Of a stretch of DNA of 36,505 nucleotides, positions 23,939 to 32,036 are shown one piece after another (within the stretch, counting starts at the first letter, position 1; each line of letters begins with the position of its first letter). Where the stretch lies: contig JAJDEH010000082.1 of assembly GCA_029259935.1 (NCBI GenBank), positions 1 to 36,505 of the forward strand, in the 5' to 3' direction. The position numbers and the translations under genes are program-made. Source of the DNA: Planctomycetota bacterium (lineage in GTDB: Bacteria > Planctomycetota > Planctomycetia > Pirellulales > Pirellulaceae). The notes beneath the pieces are model-generated. The model was given only the letters and a program-made list of their open reading frames with translations. It was not told the DNA's origin and did not search any database.

Positions 23939-24850
23939 ATGAGTGCGGAATCAACCGAAGCGTCGGTTAAACACTGCTATTCGACGTGGAGCGAGACTTA
24001 CTACGATGACTACTACGGCGATCGAGCGCCCTACCCCGCGGTGCATTCGGCGCTACTGAAACGCGTCATTCTTGAATCGGGGGCGAAAAACGTTTTGGAT
24101 GCCGGTTGCGGCCCGGCATCGTTCCTGCGGGAACTGGCGGACCAGAATTTACAGCTTTATGGCTTCGACCTGACGCCGGAAATGGTCGCCGAAGGAAGAC
24201 GCATCGTCGAATCGCTAGGCACGTCGGCGGATCGCATTTGGGAAGGCAGTGTGCTGAGTCGCGAATCGTTTCAGCCGCCGATCGACGGACCGGAACACGG
24301 ATTCGACGCGGCTGTCTGTATCGGCGTGTTACCGCATATTCCACAAGATCAAGATCGGACGGTCATCGACAATCTGCGCGACGCGGTCAAACCGGGTGGG
24401 CTGATCGCGGCCGAGGCACGCAACCAGTTGTTTTCGCTGTTCACATTGAACCGCTACTCCTACGAATTCATCCTCCAAGATTTGATTCGACCAAAACGAT
24501 TGCAAGAGTCGGCCAATGGCAGTGGCCAGGCGCTAGCAGATTCGCTGGAAGCGTTCCAAAAACAATTCCGCATGGATCAGCCGCCGGTACGTCGCGGCAA
24601 GGAAGATGAACCGGGCTACGACGAGGTCCTGTCGCGAACTCACAATCCACTGATCTTACGACAACAATTCGAAGAGGCGGGCCTACGCGACGTGAATGTG
24701 CTGTTCTATCACTATCACTGTCTGCCACCGATGTTTGAGCAAGACTTGCCCGGTTTCTTTCGCCAACAGAGTTTGGCGATGGAAAACCCGCACGACTGGC
24801 GCGGATACTTCATGGCCTCGGCGTTCATTGTAACCGGGAGGCGAGCGTGA
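23939..24850 (+). CDS. Class I SAM-dependent methyltransferase
   Basis: ATG 23939, preceded by GGAGTG, gives 303 residues. Motif I is NVLDAGCGPASFLREL, motif II FDLTPEMVAEG, and the later DAAVCIGVLPHIPQDQD is the post-I acidic/hydrophobic segment. The C-terminal third (LPPMFEQDLPGFFRQQSLAM) probably binds the substrate. It overlaps the next gene by GTGA and starts a run of co-directional genes. Substrate is unknown; the neighbours suggest a sugar or small metabolite. Confidence 0.9.
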   Translation: MSAESTEASVKHCYSTWSETYYDDYYGDRAPYPAVHSALLKRVILESGAKNVLDAGCGPASFLRELADQNLQLYGFDLTPEMVAEGRRIVESLGTSADRIWEGSVLSRESFQPPIDGPEHGFDAAVCIGVLPHIPQDQDRTVIDNLRDAVKPGGLIAAEARNQLFSLFTLNRYSYEFILQDLIRPKRLQESANGSGQALADSLEAFQKQFRMDQPPVRRGKEDEPGYDEVLSRTHNPLILRQQFEEAGLRDVNVLFYHYHCLPPMFEQDLPGFFRQQSLAMENPHDWRGYFMASAFIVTGRRA

Positions 24851-25536
24851 TTCGCGCGGACGGCTGGCTGGATTACTGCATCTGGGAACATAGCAGCACG
24901 GTTCGAGATCTGTACACGCGCCGCTGCCGACTGGAAGCTGAAGAAATGACCTGCGCCGCTCAAGCCGCCGAGTTGCTGCAACCCTTGGTGCAGCCTGGCG
25001 ACTCGTTGTTGGATGTGGGCTGCGGCAGTGGCTACTTCTTCCATTCGCTCCAGAGTCGCGACATTCCCGTCGAGTATTCGGGAATCGACGCCGCGCCAAC
25101 GCTTATTGAAATTGGCAAAAAAAATCTACCCGCGCGGGGACTGCCCGCCGACCGCTTACAAGTGATGCGTATCGAAGACATGGCCGGGCAGGCGGATCAT
25201 GTCGTTTGCATGAACGTATTGTCGAACATCGACAACTTTCATCGCCCCCTCGAGCGCCTCTTGCACGTTGCCCGAAAGACCGTAATCCTCCGAGAGTCGT
25301 GTCACACGACTTCTCGGTGTGATTACGTTACCGACAAGTATTTGGAGCGGCCACTAAAGGTCTACGTCAACACGTACGACCAGCGCGAGTTCGTCGACTT
25401 CATCCGCTCGCACGGATTTCAAGTGACGGCGGTCGTCGATCGCCGCACGGCGGGCGAGCCCGAAATGGTCATCGATTACCCGCACTACTGGAAGTTCTTC
25501 GTAGCCACCAAAAACAGCCCCCACGGAGCGAACTGA
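24847..25536 (+). CDS. Class I SAM-dependent methyltransferase (short)
   Basis: 229 residues from a GTG overlapping the preceding stop, with GGGAGG just upstream. SLLDVGCGSGYFFHSL is motif I, YSGIDAAPTLIEIGKKNL motif II, and DHVVCMNVLSNIDNFHRPLE motif IV. The N-terminus (CIWEHSSTVRDLYTRRCRLE) has no Zn-binding feature. The gene follows the first methyltransferase directly and is close to the ligase gene (2 bases before its GTG). Probably acts on the same product. Confidence 0.9.
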   Translation: MIRADGWLDYCIWEHSSTVRDLYTRRCRLEAEEMTCAAQAAELLQPLVQPGDSLLDVGCGSGYFFHSLQSRDIPVEYSGIDAAPTLIEIGKKNLPARGLPADRLQVMRIEDMAGQADHVVCMNVLSNIDNFHRPLERLLHVARKTVILRESCHTTSRCDYVTDKYLERPLKVYVNTYDQREFVDFIRSHGFQVTAVVDRRTAGEPEMVIDYPHYWKFFVATKNSPHGAN

Positions 25537-25538
25537 AC

Positions 25539-27431
25539 GTGTCGCGAATAGCCGGAATCGTACAACCACGGGCAAGCCAAGATCTTCAAGGTTCATTGCA
25601 AGATATGCTGTCGGCCGTCGCGTCGCAGTCGTGGACTCGTGGCGTGGCAATCGGCCAGCGCGCGGCAATCGGCTGGACTGGATGGAAGTCGGAACAGACC
25701 GTCTTCGACGACGGTCACATTTCGGTCGTCGTCGACGGGTGCTTTTTCAACCGCGATGAACTTCCCAGCGGCAGTTCGGAAGCCGAAATCACGGCCAAGC
25801 TCTACCGCCAACATGGTTTTCGCGACGGTGTCGCCAAGATCAATGGCGACTTCGCGATCGCATTGTATGACCACGACGAAAATGAACTGTGGCTGGCCCG
25901 TGATCGTGTCGGTGCCAAGCCGCTGTATTATGTCGACCAATCCACTCTGTTTGGATTCGGCTCGCGAGCGCGTTCCCTGCTGAAATTGTCCAGCATCAGC
26001 AACGAAGTGAACGAGCAATTCGTGGCGATCTTTGCCGCGTCGCATTACCGCTACTTCGACAACGATCCCCATGCTTCGCCGTATCGCGACATCGCCCAGT
26101 TGCCGGCGGCCCATGTGCTGCGCTGGAAGGACGGAAGCAGCAAGCTGTTTCGTTATTGGAGCTTGGAAGACCTTCCAGACTTTGCGGACGATGAACAACA
26201 ACTGGCGGATCAGTATCAAGAGTTGCTGATGGACGCCGTGCGAATTCGCGTTCAAGCCGCCGATCGCCCCGGGTTCACCTTGTCGGGAGGCATGGATTCA
26301 TCTTCGGTACTCGCCTCGGCCGTTCGCGCCACGGGCCAAAAGCAAGACGCCTTTTCGACCGTCTACGAAGACAAAACCTACGACGAGAGCGACGAGATTC
26401 GCACGATCTTGGACCAAACCGTCAACCACTGGCACACGATTGCCCTCGGCACTCCCGACGTGATGTCGACCGTGCGACGGATGATCGACGTGCATGATGA
26501 ACCGGTGGCCACAGCCACTTGGTTGTCGCATTTTTTGCTCTGTGAGCAGGCAACGAAACTCGGCAAAGGGAGCCTGTTCGGCGGGCTCGGCGGCGACGAA
26601 CTAAACGCTGGCGAATACGAATACTTCTTTTTCCATTTCGCCGATTTGCGGCTAGCCGGCGCTGAAGATCAATTGCGGAAAGAAATTAAGTATTGGATCG
26701 AATACCACGATCATCCGATTTTTCGCAAGAGCCCCGAGTTGGTCGAAGAGTGCTTTGGCCGAATCGTTGATTTGTCCGTTCCCGGCAAGTGCTTGCCCGA
26801 AGCCAGTCGCATGACCCGCTATGCTTCGGCGCTAAATACCGACTACTTCGACCTCTCGAAGTTCCAGCCGGCGATGGATCACCCGTTCACGAGTTACTTG
26901 AAGAACCGCACGTACCAGGACATGTTCCGGGAAACGGCGCCGTGCTGTCTGCGGGCGGAAGATCGGCAAGCAACCGCTTTCAACCTGGATAACTACCTAC
27001 CGTTCTTCGACCACCGGCTGATCGAATTCATGTTCCGCGTGTCGGGACAACACAAGATCCGCGACGGCGTCACCAAACGGCTGTTGCGGACCGCCACCCA
27101 AGGTATTTTACCAGAGGGAACACGAACGCGGATTACGAAGACCGGCTGGAACGCCCCGGCGCACGTTTGGTTTTCTGGAACTTGTCGCGAAGACCTGATG
27201 GATCTGATTCACAGCCGAACGTTTCGCGAACGAGGGATTTACAACGTGGCTGAAGTTGAGCGGATCGCCGAACAGCATCAGCGGATTATCGATTCAGGCG
27301 AGCTCGTTGAAAATCACATGATGTTTCTGTGGCAACTGGTCAACCTCGAACTGTGGCTGCAGTCGCTCGCCGATCCTCGGAACGACGCGCTTGGCCGGTC
27401 CGTGCCCGCCGCGGCGATTGCCGAACACTAG
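25539..27431 (+). CDS. Asparagine-synthetase-like amidoligase without the glutaminase cysteine
   Basis: 630 residues from GTG 25539. N-terminal Ntn-like domain: MSRIAGIVQ where AsnB has MCGIAG, so the nucleophile Cys2 is Ser; the NGEIYN block reads DGCFFN. INGDFAIALYDHDENELWLA and RDRVGAKPLYYV match the family. The ATP-pyrophosphatase domain carries SGGMDS at S249-S254 and LFGGLGGDELNAGEYEYF as the GGxGGDE loop. The C-terminal half is usual for the family. I infer an adenylating ligase that forms an amide or lactam with ammonia or an amine from the substrate itself, like beta-lactam synthetase and lasso cyclases, and not glutamine-dependent asparagine synthesis. Confidence 0.9.
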   Translation: MSRIAGIVQPRASQDLQGSLQDMLSAVASQSWTRGVAIGQRAAIGWTGWKSEQTVFDDGHISVVVDGCFFNRDELPSGSSEAEITAKLYRQHGFRDGVAKINGDFAIALYDHDENELWLARDRVGAKPLYYVDQSTLFGFGSRARSLLKLSSISNEVNEQFVAIFAASHYRYFDNDPHASPYRDIAQLPAAHVLRWKDGSSKLFRYWSLEDLPDFADDEQQLADQYQELLMDAVRIRVQAADRPGFTLSGGMDSSSVLASAVRATGQKQDAFSTVYEDKTYDESDEIRTILDQTVNHWHTIALGTPDVMSTVRRMIDVHDEPVATATWLSHFLLCEQATKLGKGSLFGGLGGDELNAGEYEYFFFHFADLRLAGAEDQLRKEIKYWIEYHDHPIFRKSPELVEECFGRIVDLSVPGKCLPEASRMTRYASALNTDYFDLSKFQPAMDHPFTSYLKNRTYQDMFRETAPCCLRAEDRQATAFNLDNYLPFFDHRLIEFMFRVSGQHKIRDGVTKRLLRTATQGILPEGTRTRITKTGWNAPAHVWFSGTCREDLMDLIHSRTFRERGIYNVAEVERIAEQHQRIIDSGELVENHMMFLWQLVNLELWLQSLADPRNDALGRSVPAAAIAEH

Positions 27432-27515
27432 AATATTCAAAAACGGCGAGCGGTGAGTTGCGTCGCCCCGCTGCGCAATTCGATTTGCCACAGCCCATGT
27501 ATTAAGGAAGAGTCC

Positions 27516-28361
27516 ATGCATGTCGCTCAGGATATCTGCTGCTACGGATGCGGTAGCGAGAAGCTTGCCACGACGTTTACTTATCACGAGCCGCCCGTCG
27601 GCGAAACTCGCTTCAAGTTTAGCAGCGGTGGCAACTATCACCGGCAAGTGCTGAAGTGCGGCCAATGCGGCCATCTGATGTCGGTCCACGAGATGGACGA
27701 CTCCGAGGTTTACACGGCGGAATATGTTGAGTCGACTTATGGCAGCGATGGCTTTCGCCGCACATTCGAACGAATCATTTCGCTCGATCCCGCCAAGTCG
27801 GACAACGTGGGAAGATGCGAGCGTATCCTGCAATTCGCGGCCGACTACTGGTCGACGGCCAAGCCGCCTGGCGACGCGCCAACCATTCTTGATGTCGGCT
27901 CCGGCTTGTGCGTGTTTCTACATCGAATGAAGGCGGCCGGCTGGCAGGGAACCGCATTGGATCCCGACCCTCGCGCCGCAGCGCACGCGTGCGAGGTGGT
28001 TGGGGTTGAGGCTGTTTGTGGTGATTTTTTCGACGCTCAGGATGTCGGTCACTTCGACGCGATTTCTCTGAATAAGGTCTTGGAACACGTCAAAGATCCT
28101 GTCAAGATGCTAGTCAAAGCGAAAGACAACCTAGCTCGTGACGGGTTCGTTTACGTCGAAGTACCCGATGGAGAAGCCGCCGCGGTCGAGGGCCCGGGTC
28201 GGGAAGAGTTCTTTGTCGAACACCACCATATCTTCAGCATGGTATCCTTGGCCTTGGTGGCCAGCCGGGCCGGCTTTTCGGTCCGTTCGATCGAACGATT
28301 GCGTGAACCAAGCACGAAATTTACGCTACGCGCATTTCTCACACTCCAGCCTCCACGATGA
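27516..28361 (+). CDS. Zinc-ribbon SAM methyltransferase (C-methyltransferase-like)
   Basis: AAGGAAG at 27504-27510 precedes ATG 27516, giving 281 residues. The N-terminus is a zinc-ribbon-like part: CCYGCGSEKL, then LKCGQCGHLMS, as in sugar C-methyltransferases. TILDVGSGLCVFLHRMKAAG is motif I, and DAISLNKVLEHVKDP and LARDGFVYVEVPDGE follow the Methyltransf_23 pattern. The C-terminus is short and ends FLTLQPPR, so the usual third domain of TylC3-type enzymes is absent. It lies 84 bases after the ligase. Confidence 0.88.
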   Translation: MHVAQDICCYGCGSEKLATTFTYHEPPVGETRFKFSSGGNYHRQVLKCGQCGHLMSVHEMDDSEVYTAEYVESTYGSDGFRRTFERIISLDPAKSDNVGRCERILQFAADYWSTAKPPGDAPTILDVGSGLCVFLHRMKAAGWQGTALDPDPRAAAHACEVVGVEAVCGDFFDAQDVGHFDAISLNKVLEHVKDPVKMLVKAKDNLARDGFVYVEVPDGEAAAVEGPGREEFFVEHHHIFSMVSLALVASRAGFSVRSIERLREPSTKFTLRAFLTLQPPR

Positions 28362-28509
28362 CGGCCTACAAGTCCGCTCCGGAGGTGCCCAGTGGCGACG
28401 GCGCGGGACGGACGACGGGTTGAGGAATCTCGCCGCAAACAATCCGCTTTGCACGGCGTAGAATCTCCGCTCGCGGCAAGGTGCAAGCGGCGGAAAGAAA
28501 GGCAGCGAC

Positions 28510-28899
28510 ATGACCGACGAGGTGACGTCCGAACTTCTGGAATTGACTGAACGCTTGCTCCAGTGCATCAGCGCGGGCGATTGGGAATCCTACCAGCGAC
28601 TCTGTGATCCCACGCTGACCGCCTTCGAACCGGAAGCATGCGGCCATCTGGTGGAAGGGCTGGGATTCCATCAGTTCTACTTCGATCAAGGCGGCCACAT
28701 GGGACCGCACAACAGCACGCTGACGGCACCGCATGTGCGTCTGGTCGGGGATTCAGCGGCCGTCGTCAGCTATGTGCGACTGATCCAGTTCACCGATAGC
28801 GACGGAAGGACAAAAACAAATCGATTCGAGGAAACTCGCGTCTGGGAACAAAGTGATGGCCAGTGGCGTCATGTCCACTTTCATCGTTCGTCTCCCTAA
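28510..28899 (+). CDS. CaMKII-association-domain (hub)-like protein, NTF2/SnoaL fold
   Basis: 129 residues, the size of a single hub domain. It has the hub signature across the whole length: the opening helix (LLELTERLLQCISAGDWESY), CDPTLTAFEPEACGHLVEG, then FHQFYF and, near the end, EETRVWEQSDGQWRHVHFHR. Established knowledge: eukaryotic CaMKII hubs assemble into rings of 12-14 subunits and related bacterial proteins exist in the SnoaL/NTF2 superfamily. No kinase domain is attached or adjacent. It could be a ring-forming scaffold or an enzyme with a small cavity. It is the last gene of this co-directional run, 148 bases after the methyltransferase. Confidence 0.88.
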   Translation: MTDEVTSELLELTERLLQCISAGDWESYQRLCDPTLTAFEPEACGHLVEGLGFHQFYFDQGGHMGPHNSTLTAPHVRLVGDSAAVVSYVRLIQFTDSDGRTKTNRFEETRVWEQSDGQWRHVHFHRSSP

Positions 28900-28908
28900 G
28901 CGGTCTGC

Positions 28909-30231
28909 CTACGATCCGGTTTTTCCGATGCAGAATAGCCGACGGTCGCTGCGACAATAAATCCGTCCGTCGTATGGCATCAGACAGGCACGAAAGATTT
29001 CGTCTTTCTCCGAGGGAAGACGGTTGCGGGCAACCTCATCATATTTCTTGCCGGGCTTGATGACGGTGGTTTCTCCCGCTTCGCTCAACACATAAATCAG
29101 GCCGTCCACCGCAATGGGCGAAGCCGAAAAACTGCCTCCCATCCGTTGCTGCCACAACTGCTCGCCGCTTTTTACGTCATAGCAAGTCGCGATGCCAGGT
29201 CGCAGGTTGACGATAAACAAATAGTCGCCAACCACGATCGGTGAAGGCAGGTCCCGTCCACCCCGCTTCTTGCTCCACTTGAGATGCGTCTTGGCGACAT
29301 CGCCGCTTCCGCCAGGCTCGATCGCCATCAAGTCACCGTCACGTCCACTGCGCCCGCTGACCACGATCACCATTCCGTTCCCCGTGACCACGGTCGGTGT
29401 GCCGCGACCGGTGCCGCCCAGGCAATACCACAGCAATTCACCGTTGGCCGGGTTATAAGCATGGATGCCGGCATGGCCATTCACGACCAGTTCTTTACGC
29501 TTGCCGGTGTCGATCAGCAGCGGAGTGCTGAAGCTGCGATTGTTCGGTCGTTCCGTCCGCCAGATTTCCTTGCCGGATGTCTTATTAAAGGCGACCATGA
29601 ACGCGGAATTGTCGGCGTCGCAGGTGAGGATCACCAGATCGCCGACGATCACGGGTGAACTGCCGCTACCCCAGCCTCGGCGATCAAACTTGCCAAGATC
29701 ATGGGACCACAGATTCTTTCCACTCAGATCACAACAGTGCAGACCGCCGTCGCCGAACGACGCCACCACGACCTCGCCATCGCAAGCGCACGTCGGCGTA
29801 GCCCAAGTGTTCATGGAATGCAGCTTTTCGGGCGTTTCATTGCGGACAGGTGTTTTCCACAGTTCTTTCCCGCCCTTGCGATCGATCGCTAGGATGGCAC
29901 AGTCGTAACCATCCTGGCTGGCGATGGTAAGAAAGATGCGATCTTGCCAGACGATGGGCGAAGATTGGCCGCGGCCACCGAGTTCCGCAATCCAGCGCAC
30001 ATTGTCGTCATTCCAGGATACGGGCAGGTCACGCTCATTACTGTGCCCAGTTCCGTAAGGCCCCCGCCACTGAGCCCAGGTCTGACCTGATCCCGTACTG
30101 GCGACGGCCTTGGCCAATTCGCCGGCGCTCCCCGACTGGGTCGCCATTGCAAGCCACAAGATCGAAACGAATACGGGGGTGAAAACGGATGCGTTCAAAG
30201 AGGAAACTCCACGAGTGATTCTGATGCTCAC
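28909..30231 (-). CDS. PQQ-like beta-propeller protein, exported
   Basis: The frame is open to 30297, but AGGAG lies 7 bases before GTG 30231, which decides the start and gives 440 residues. The N-terminal hydrophobic segment is SVFTPVFVSILWLAMATQSG, a signal peptide. WAQWRGPYGTGHSNERDLPV is the typical planctomycete opening of this family, and repeated W-motif blades (GKELWKTPVRNETPEKLHSM, GKEIWRTERPNN, GEQLWQQRMGG) make a beta-propeller like PQQ enzymes. It lacks the catalytic residues I could identify as alcohol dehydrogenase. The likely role is a periplasmic scaffold or binding protein; there is no BamB partner nearby. Confidence 0.9.
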   Translation of the reverse strand: MSIRITRGVSSLNASVFTPVFVSILWLAMATQSGSAGELAKAVASTGSGQTWAQWRGPYGTGHSNERDLPVSWNDDNVRWIAELGGRGQSSPIVWQDRIFLTIASQDGYDCAILAIDRKGGKELWKTPVRNETPEKLHSMNTWATPTCACDGEVVVASFGDGGLHCCDLSGKNLWSHDLGKFDRRGWGSGSSPVIVGDLVILTCDADNSAFMVAFNKTSGKEIWRTERPNNRSFSTPLLIDTGKRKELVVNGHAGIHAYNPANGELLWYCLGGTGRGTPTVVTGNGMVIVVSGRSGRDGDLMAIEPGGSGDVAKTHLKWSKKRGGRDLPSPIVVGDYLFIVNLRPGIATCYDVKSGEQLWQQRMGGSFSASPIAVDGLIYVLSEAGETTVIKPGKKYDEVARNRLPSEKDEIFRACLMPYDGRIYCRSDRRLFCIGKTGS

Positions 30232-30408
30232 GAATTGACTCCTAAATTTTTTTCTTCTCCGTCGAACGGGTGAGACCGGTCGGCGTTTGAGTTCCACGGT
30301 TGGTCACCTATCTTAACCAAATCCGAGTCGAAGTGGCGAATGTCGTTCGCGTTTTTTTAGGTAGATTGCAAACGTAACCCTGCCGAGCGCCCCTTCGATC
30401 CATTGGAC

Positions 30409-30942
30409 CTAGCGGGAAAGATAACGGTTGCCACAGCGGGAAAGGTATCGTCGCCATATCCGCTTTAGTTTTGGCACTTCCTGTTCATCGATCAACTGCT
30501 GAAATTGCGGGATTGTAAACACCCACAGCCAGAAATCGCGGTCCACATGATCCGGTGGCATTTCAAGAGCGCCCGTCCAAAATACTTCGCCGTCGAAACC
30601 GGTCGTTTTAATGAACAGCGTTCCTTCTTCATCGTCCCAATGCGCAAACGGCCAAAACGTACACGTACATTCAAATGCTTCAGATTCTCGAAATCTCGGG
30701 GCGTATACCTCTGCCAAGGTAGCATCAATCCAAGCAGAGGATCGCGGAACGGATCGAAGGCTTCGGTTGAGAATGAACGTCAGTTTGTCGCGACGCTCGC
30801 CAACCAATTCCAGATCCGAAGCGACGACCAAAGTGTCTCCAATCTCGCCGATCGGGATGATTCGGTTTTCCACGGCGACCGACGCAGGTAGCAGGTCCGC
30901 CAGTTCGGCCGAGGGAAATTGCGACAATCGGGCGCGCGACAT
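30409..30942 (-). CDS. GspE N-terminal/MshEN-like domain protein without ATPase
   Basis: 177 residues from ATG 30942 with an AGGAG site. The first ~75 residues (FPSAELADLLPASVAVENRI, IPIGEIGDTLVVASDLELVG, and a later NRSLRSVPRSSAWIDATLAE) resemble the N-terminal domain of GspE/PilB and MshE, which binds c-di-GMP in some ATPases. The rest (from about residue 90, with FWPFAHWDDEEGTLFIKTTG) is unfamiliar and ends in a basic tail. No ATPase is attached. It lies 74 bases after the TPR gene on the same strand. It may be a free-standing regulatory domain. Confidence 0.65.
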   Translation of the reverse strand: MSRARLSQFPSAELADLLPASVAVENRIIPIGEIGDTLVVASDLELVGERRDKLTFILNRSLRSVPRSSAWIDATLAEVYAPRFRESEAFECTCTFWPFAHWDDEEGTLFIKTTGFDGEVFWTGALEMPPDHVDRDFWLWVFTIPQFQQLIDEQEVPKLKRIWRRYLSRCGNRYLSR

Positions 30943-31016
30943 TGATCGCTCCTGGAAACGAAATACCTCTCCCTCAGTTTAGTTTTAGGTACCTCATTCG
31001 CCAAGCGAATGGAGAG

Positions 31017-32000
31017 TCAGTCTGGGCGCGTCGTGCTCATATCGAGCATCATGCGGACTTCGTCGTAGAGCGGGTCGTAAGGCTCGGCGCGGGCGAGGAA
31101 TTGTTGACAGACCGCGGCGCATCCACTCGCGTCTTCCATGTTTAGCAATGCGCGAGCCTTGCCAAACAATGCCGGCGCGTAATCGGCTTCCAGCGACAAC
31201 GCCGTGTCGAATGCTTCGATAGCCGCCGCGAATCGCTGCATACTGGTCAAGATTTCGCCCTGGTTGTTCCAGATCTCGGGCACGCCCGGATTGAGCGCGG
31301 CAGCGCGTTGGATCGCGTTGACGGCTTGTTCATATTGCTCCAGGCTCGACAGCAATATCGCTTTCTCGCACCAACCTGCCGTGTGCTCGGGCAACAACTC
31401 GAGCCCTCGTTCGACGTACGCCAACGCCTTGCGGGGTCGATCCAACTCACGCAAGCATTCTCCCACGCCAAAGATGGCGACGACATCCTCCTTATCGAGT
31501 TTAAGGGCCTGGCCGTAACTGGAAAGCGCCGCCTTGTAGCGGGCCAGCTTGCACAAACTGTTGCCTCGATTGGACCAAGCGATCACGTCGTCGGGCGTCA
31601 ACTTCAAGGCACTATCGTAACACTCCAGTGCCATTTCGCTACGCCCGGAATCGTCCAGCAAACGCCCCTTGTTGATCCAGGCATCGGCGAAATCCGAGTT
31701 CAACGTGACGGCCATGTCGAAACACTCAATGGCCTCGTCGATCTTTTCCAGCGCCTGGAGCGCATTGCCCAAGTTGTACCAACCGATCGGGTTTTCCGGC
31801 GCGCACTCAGTCGCTTGCTGGTAGCACTGCACGGCATCCAAGTGCCGGCCCAGTTGACTGAGCGCGCATCCCTTGCAATACCAGGCGTATCCAGAGTTGG
31901 GGTCGGCCAGCAACGCGCGATCAAGCGTCGCAAGTCCTTCGTCGTATTGTCCCGCATCCACCAACTGTTGGCCTTCCTGAATCAACAATTCCACGCTCAT
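31017..32000 (-). CDS. TPR-repeat protein
   Basis: ATG 32000 follows AAGGG by a suitable distance; a TTG at 32003 is in frame. The product, 327 residues, is about nine canonical 34-residue TPRs with consensus AWYNLGNALQALEKIDEAIE-type sequence, without a signal peptide or other domain. These are regular and diverged, unlike the 120-bp repeat array of the DUF4062 protein. It is the third gene of the fwdD-fwdB run, 36 bases after fwdB, so it may have a role in C1 complex assembly or be unrelated. Confidence 0.9.
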   Translation of the reverse strand: MSVELLIQEGQQLVDAGQYDEGLATLDRALLADPNSGYAWYCKGCALSQLGRHLDAVQCYQQATECAPENPIGWYNLGNALQALEKIDEAIECFDMAVTLNSDFADAWINKGRLLDDSGRSEMALECYDSALKLTPDDVIAWSNRGNSLCKLARYKAALSSYGQALKLDKEDVVAIFGVGECLRELDRPRKALAYVERGLELLPEHTAGWCEKAILLSSLEQYEQAVNAIQRAAALNPGVPEIWNNQGEILTSMQRFAAAIEAFDTALSLEADYAPALFGKARALLNMEDASGCAAVCQQFLARAEPYDPLYDEVRMMLDMSTTRPD

Positions 32001-32036
32001 CAAGATACCCTTGCAGCGGAAGCGACCATGGCGCGA

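Noticed and set aside
27432..27515. Possible precursor peptide between ligase and methyltransferase
   Set aside because: The only short frame (VSCVAPLRNSICHSPCIKEE) is in frame with the methyltransferase and has no independent start with a ribosome site.
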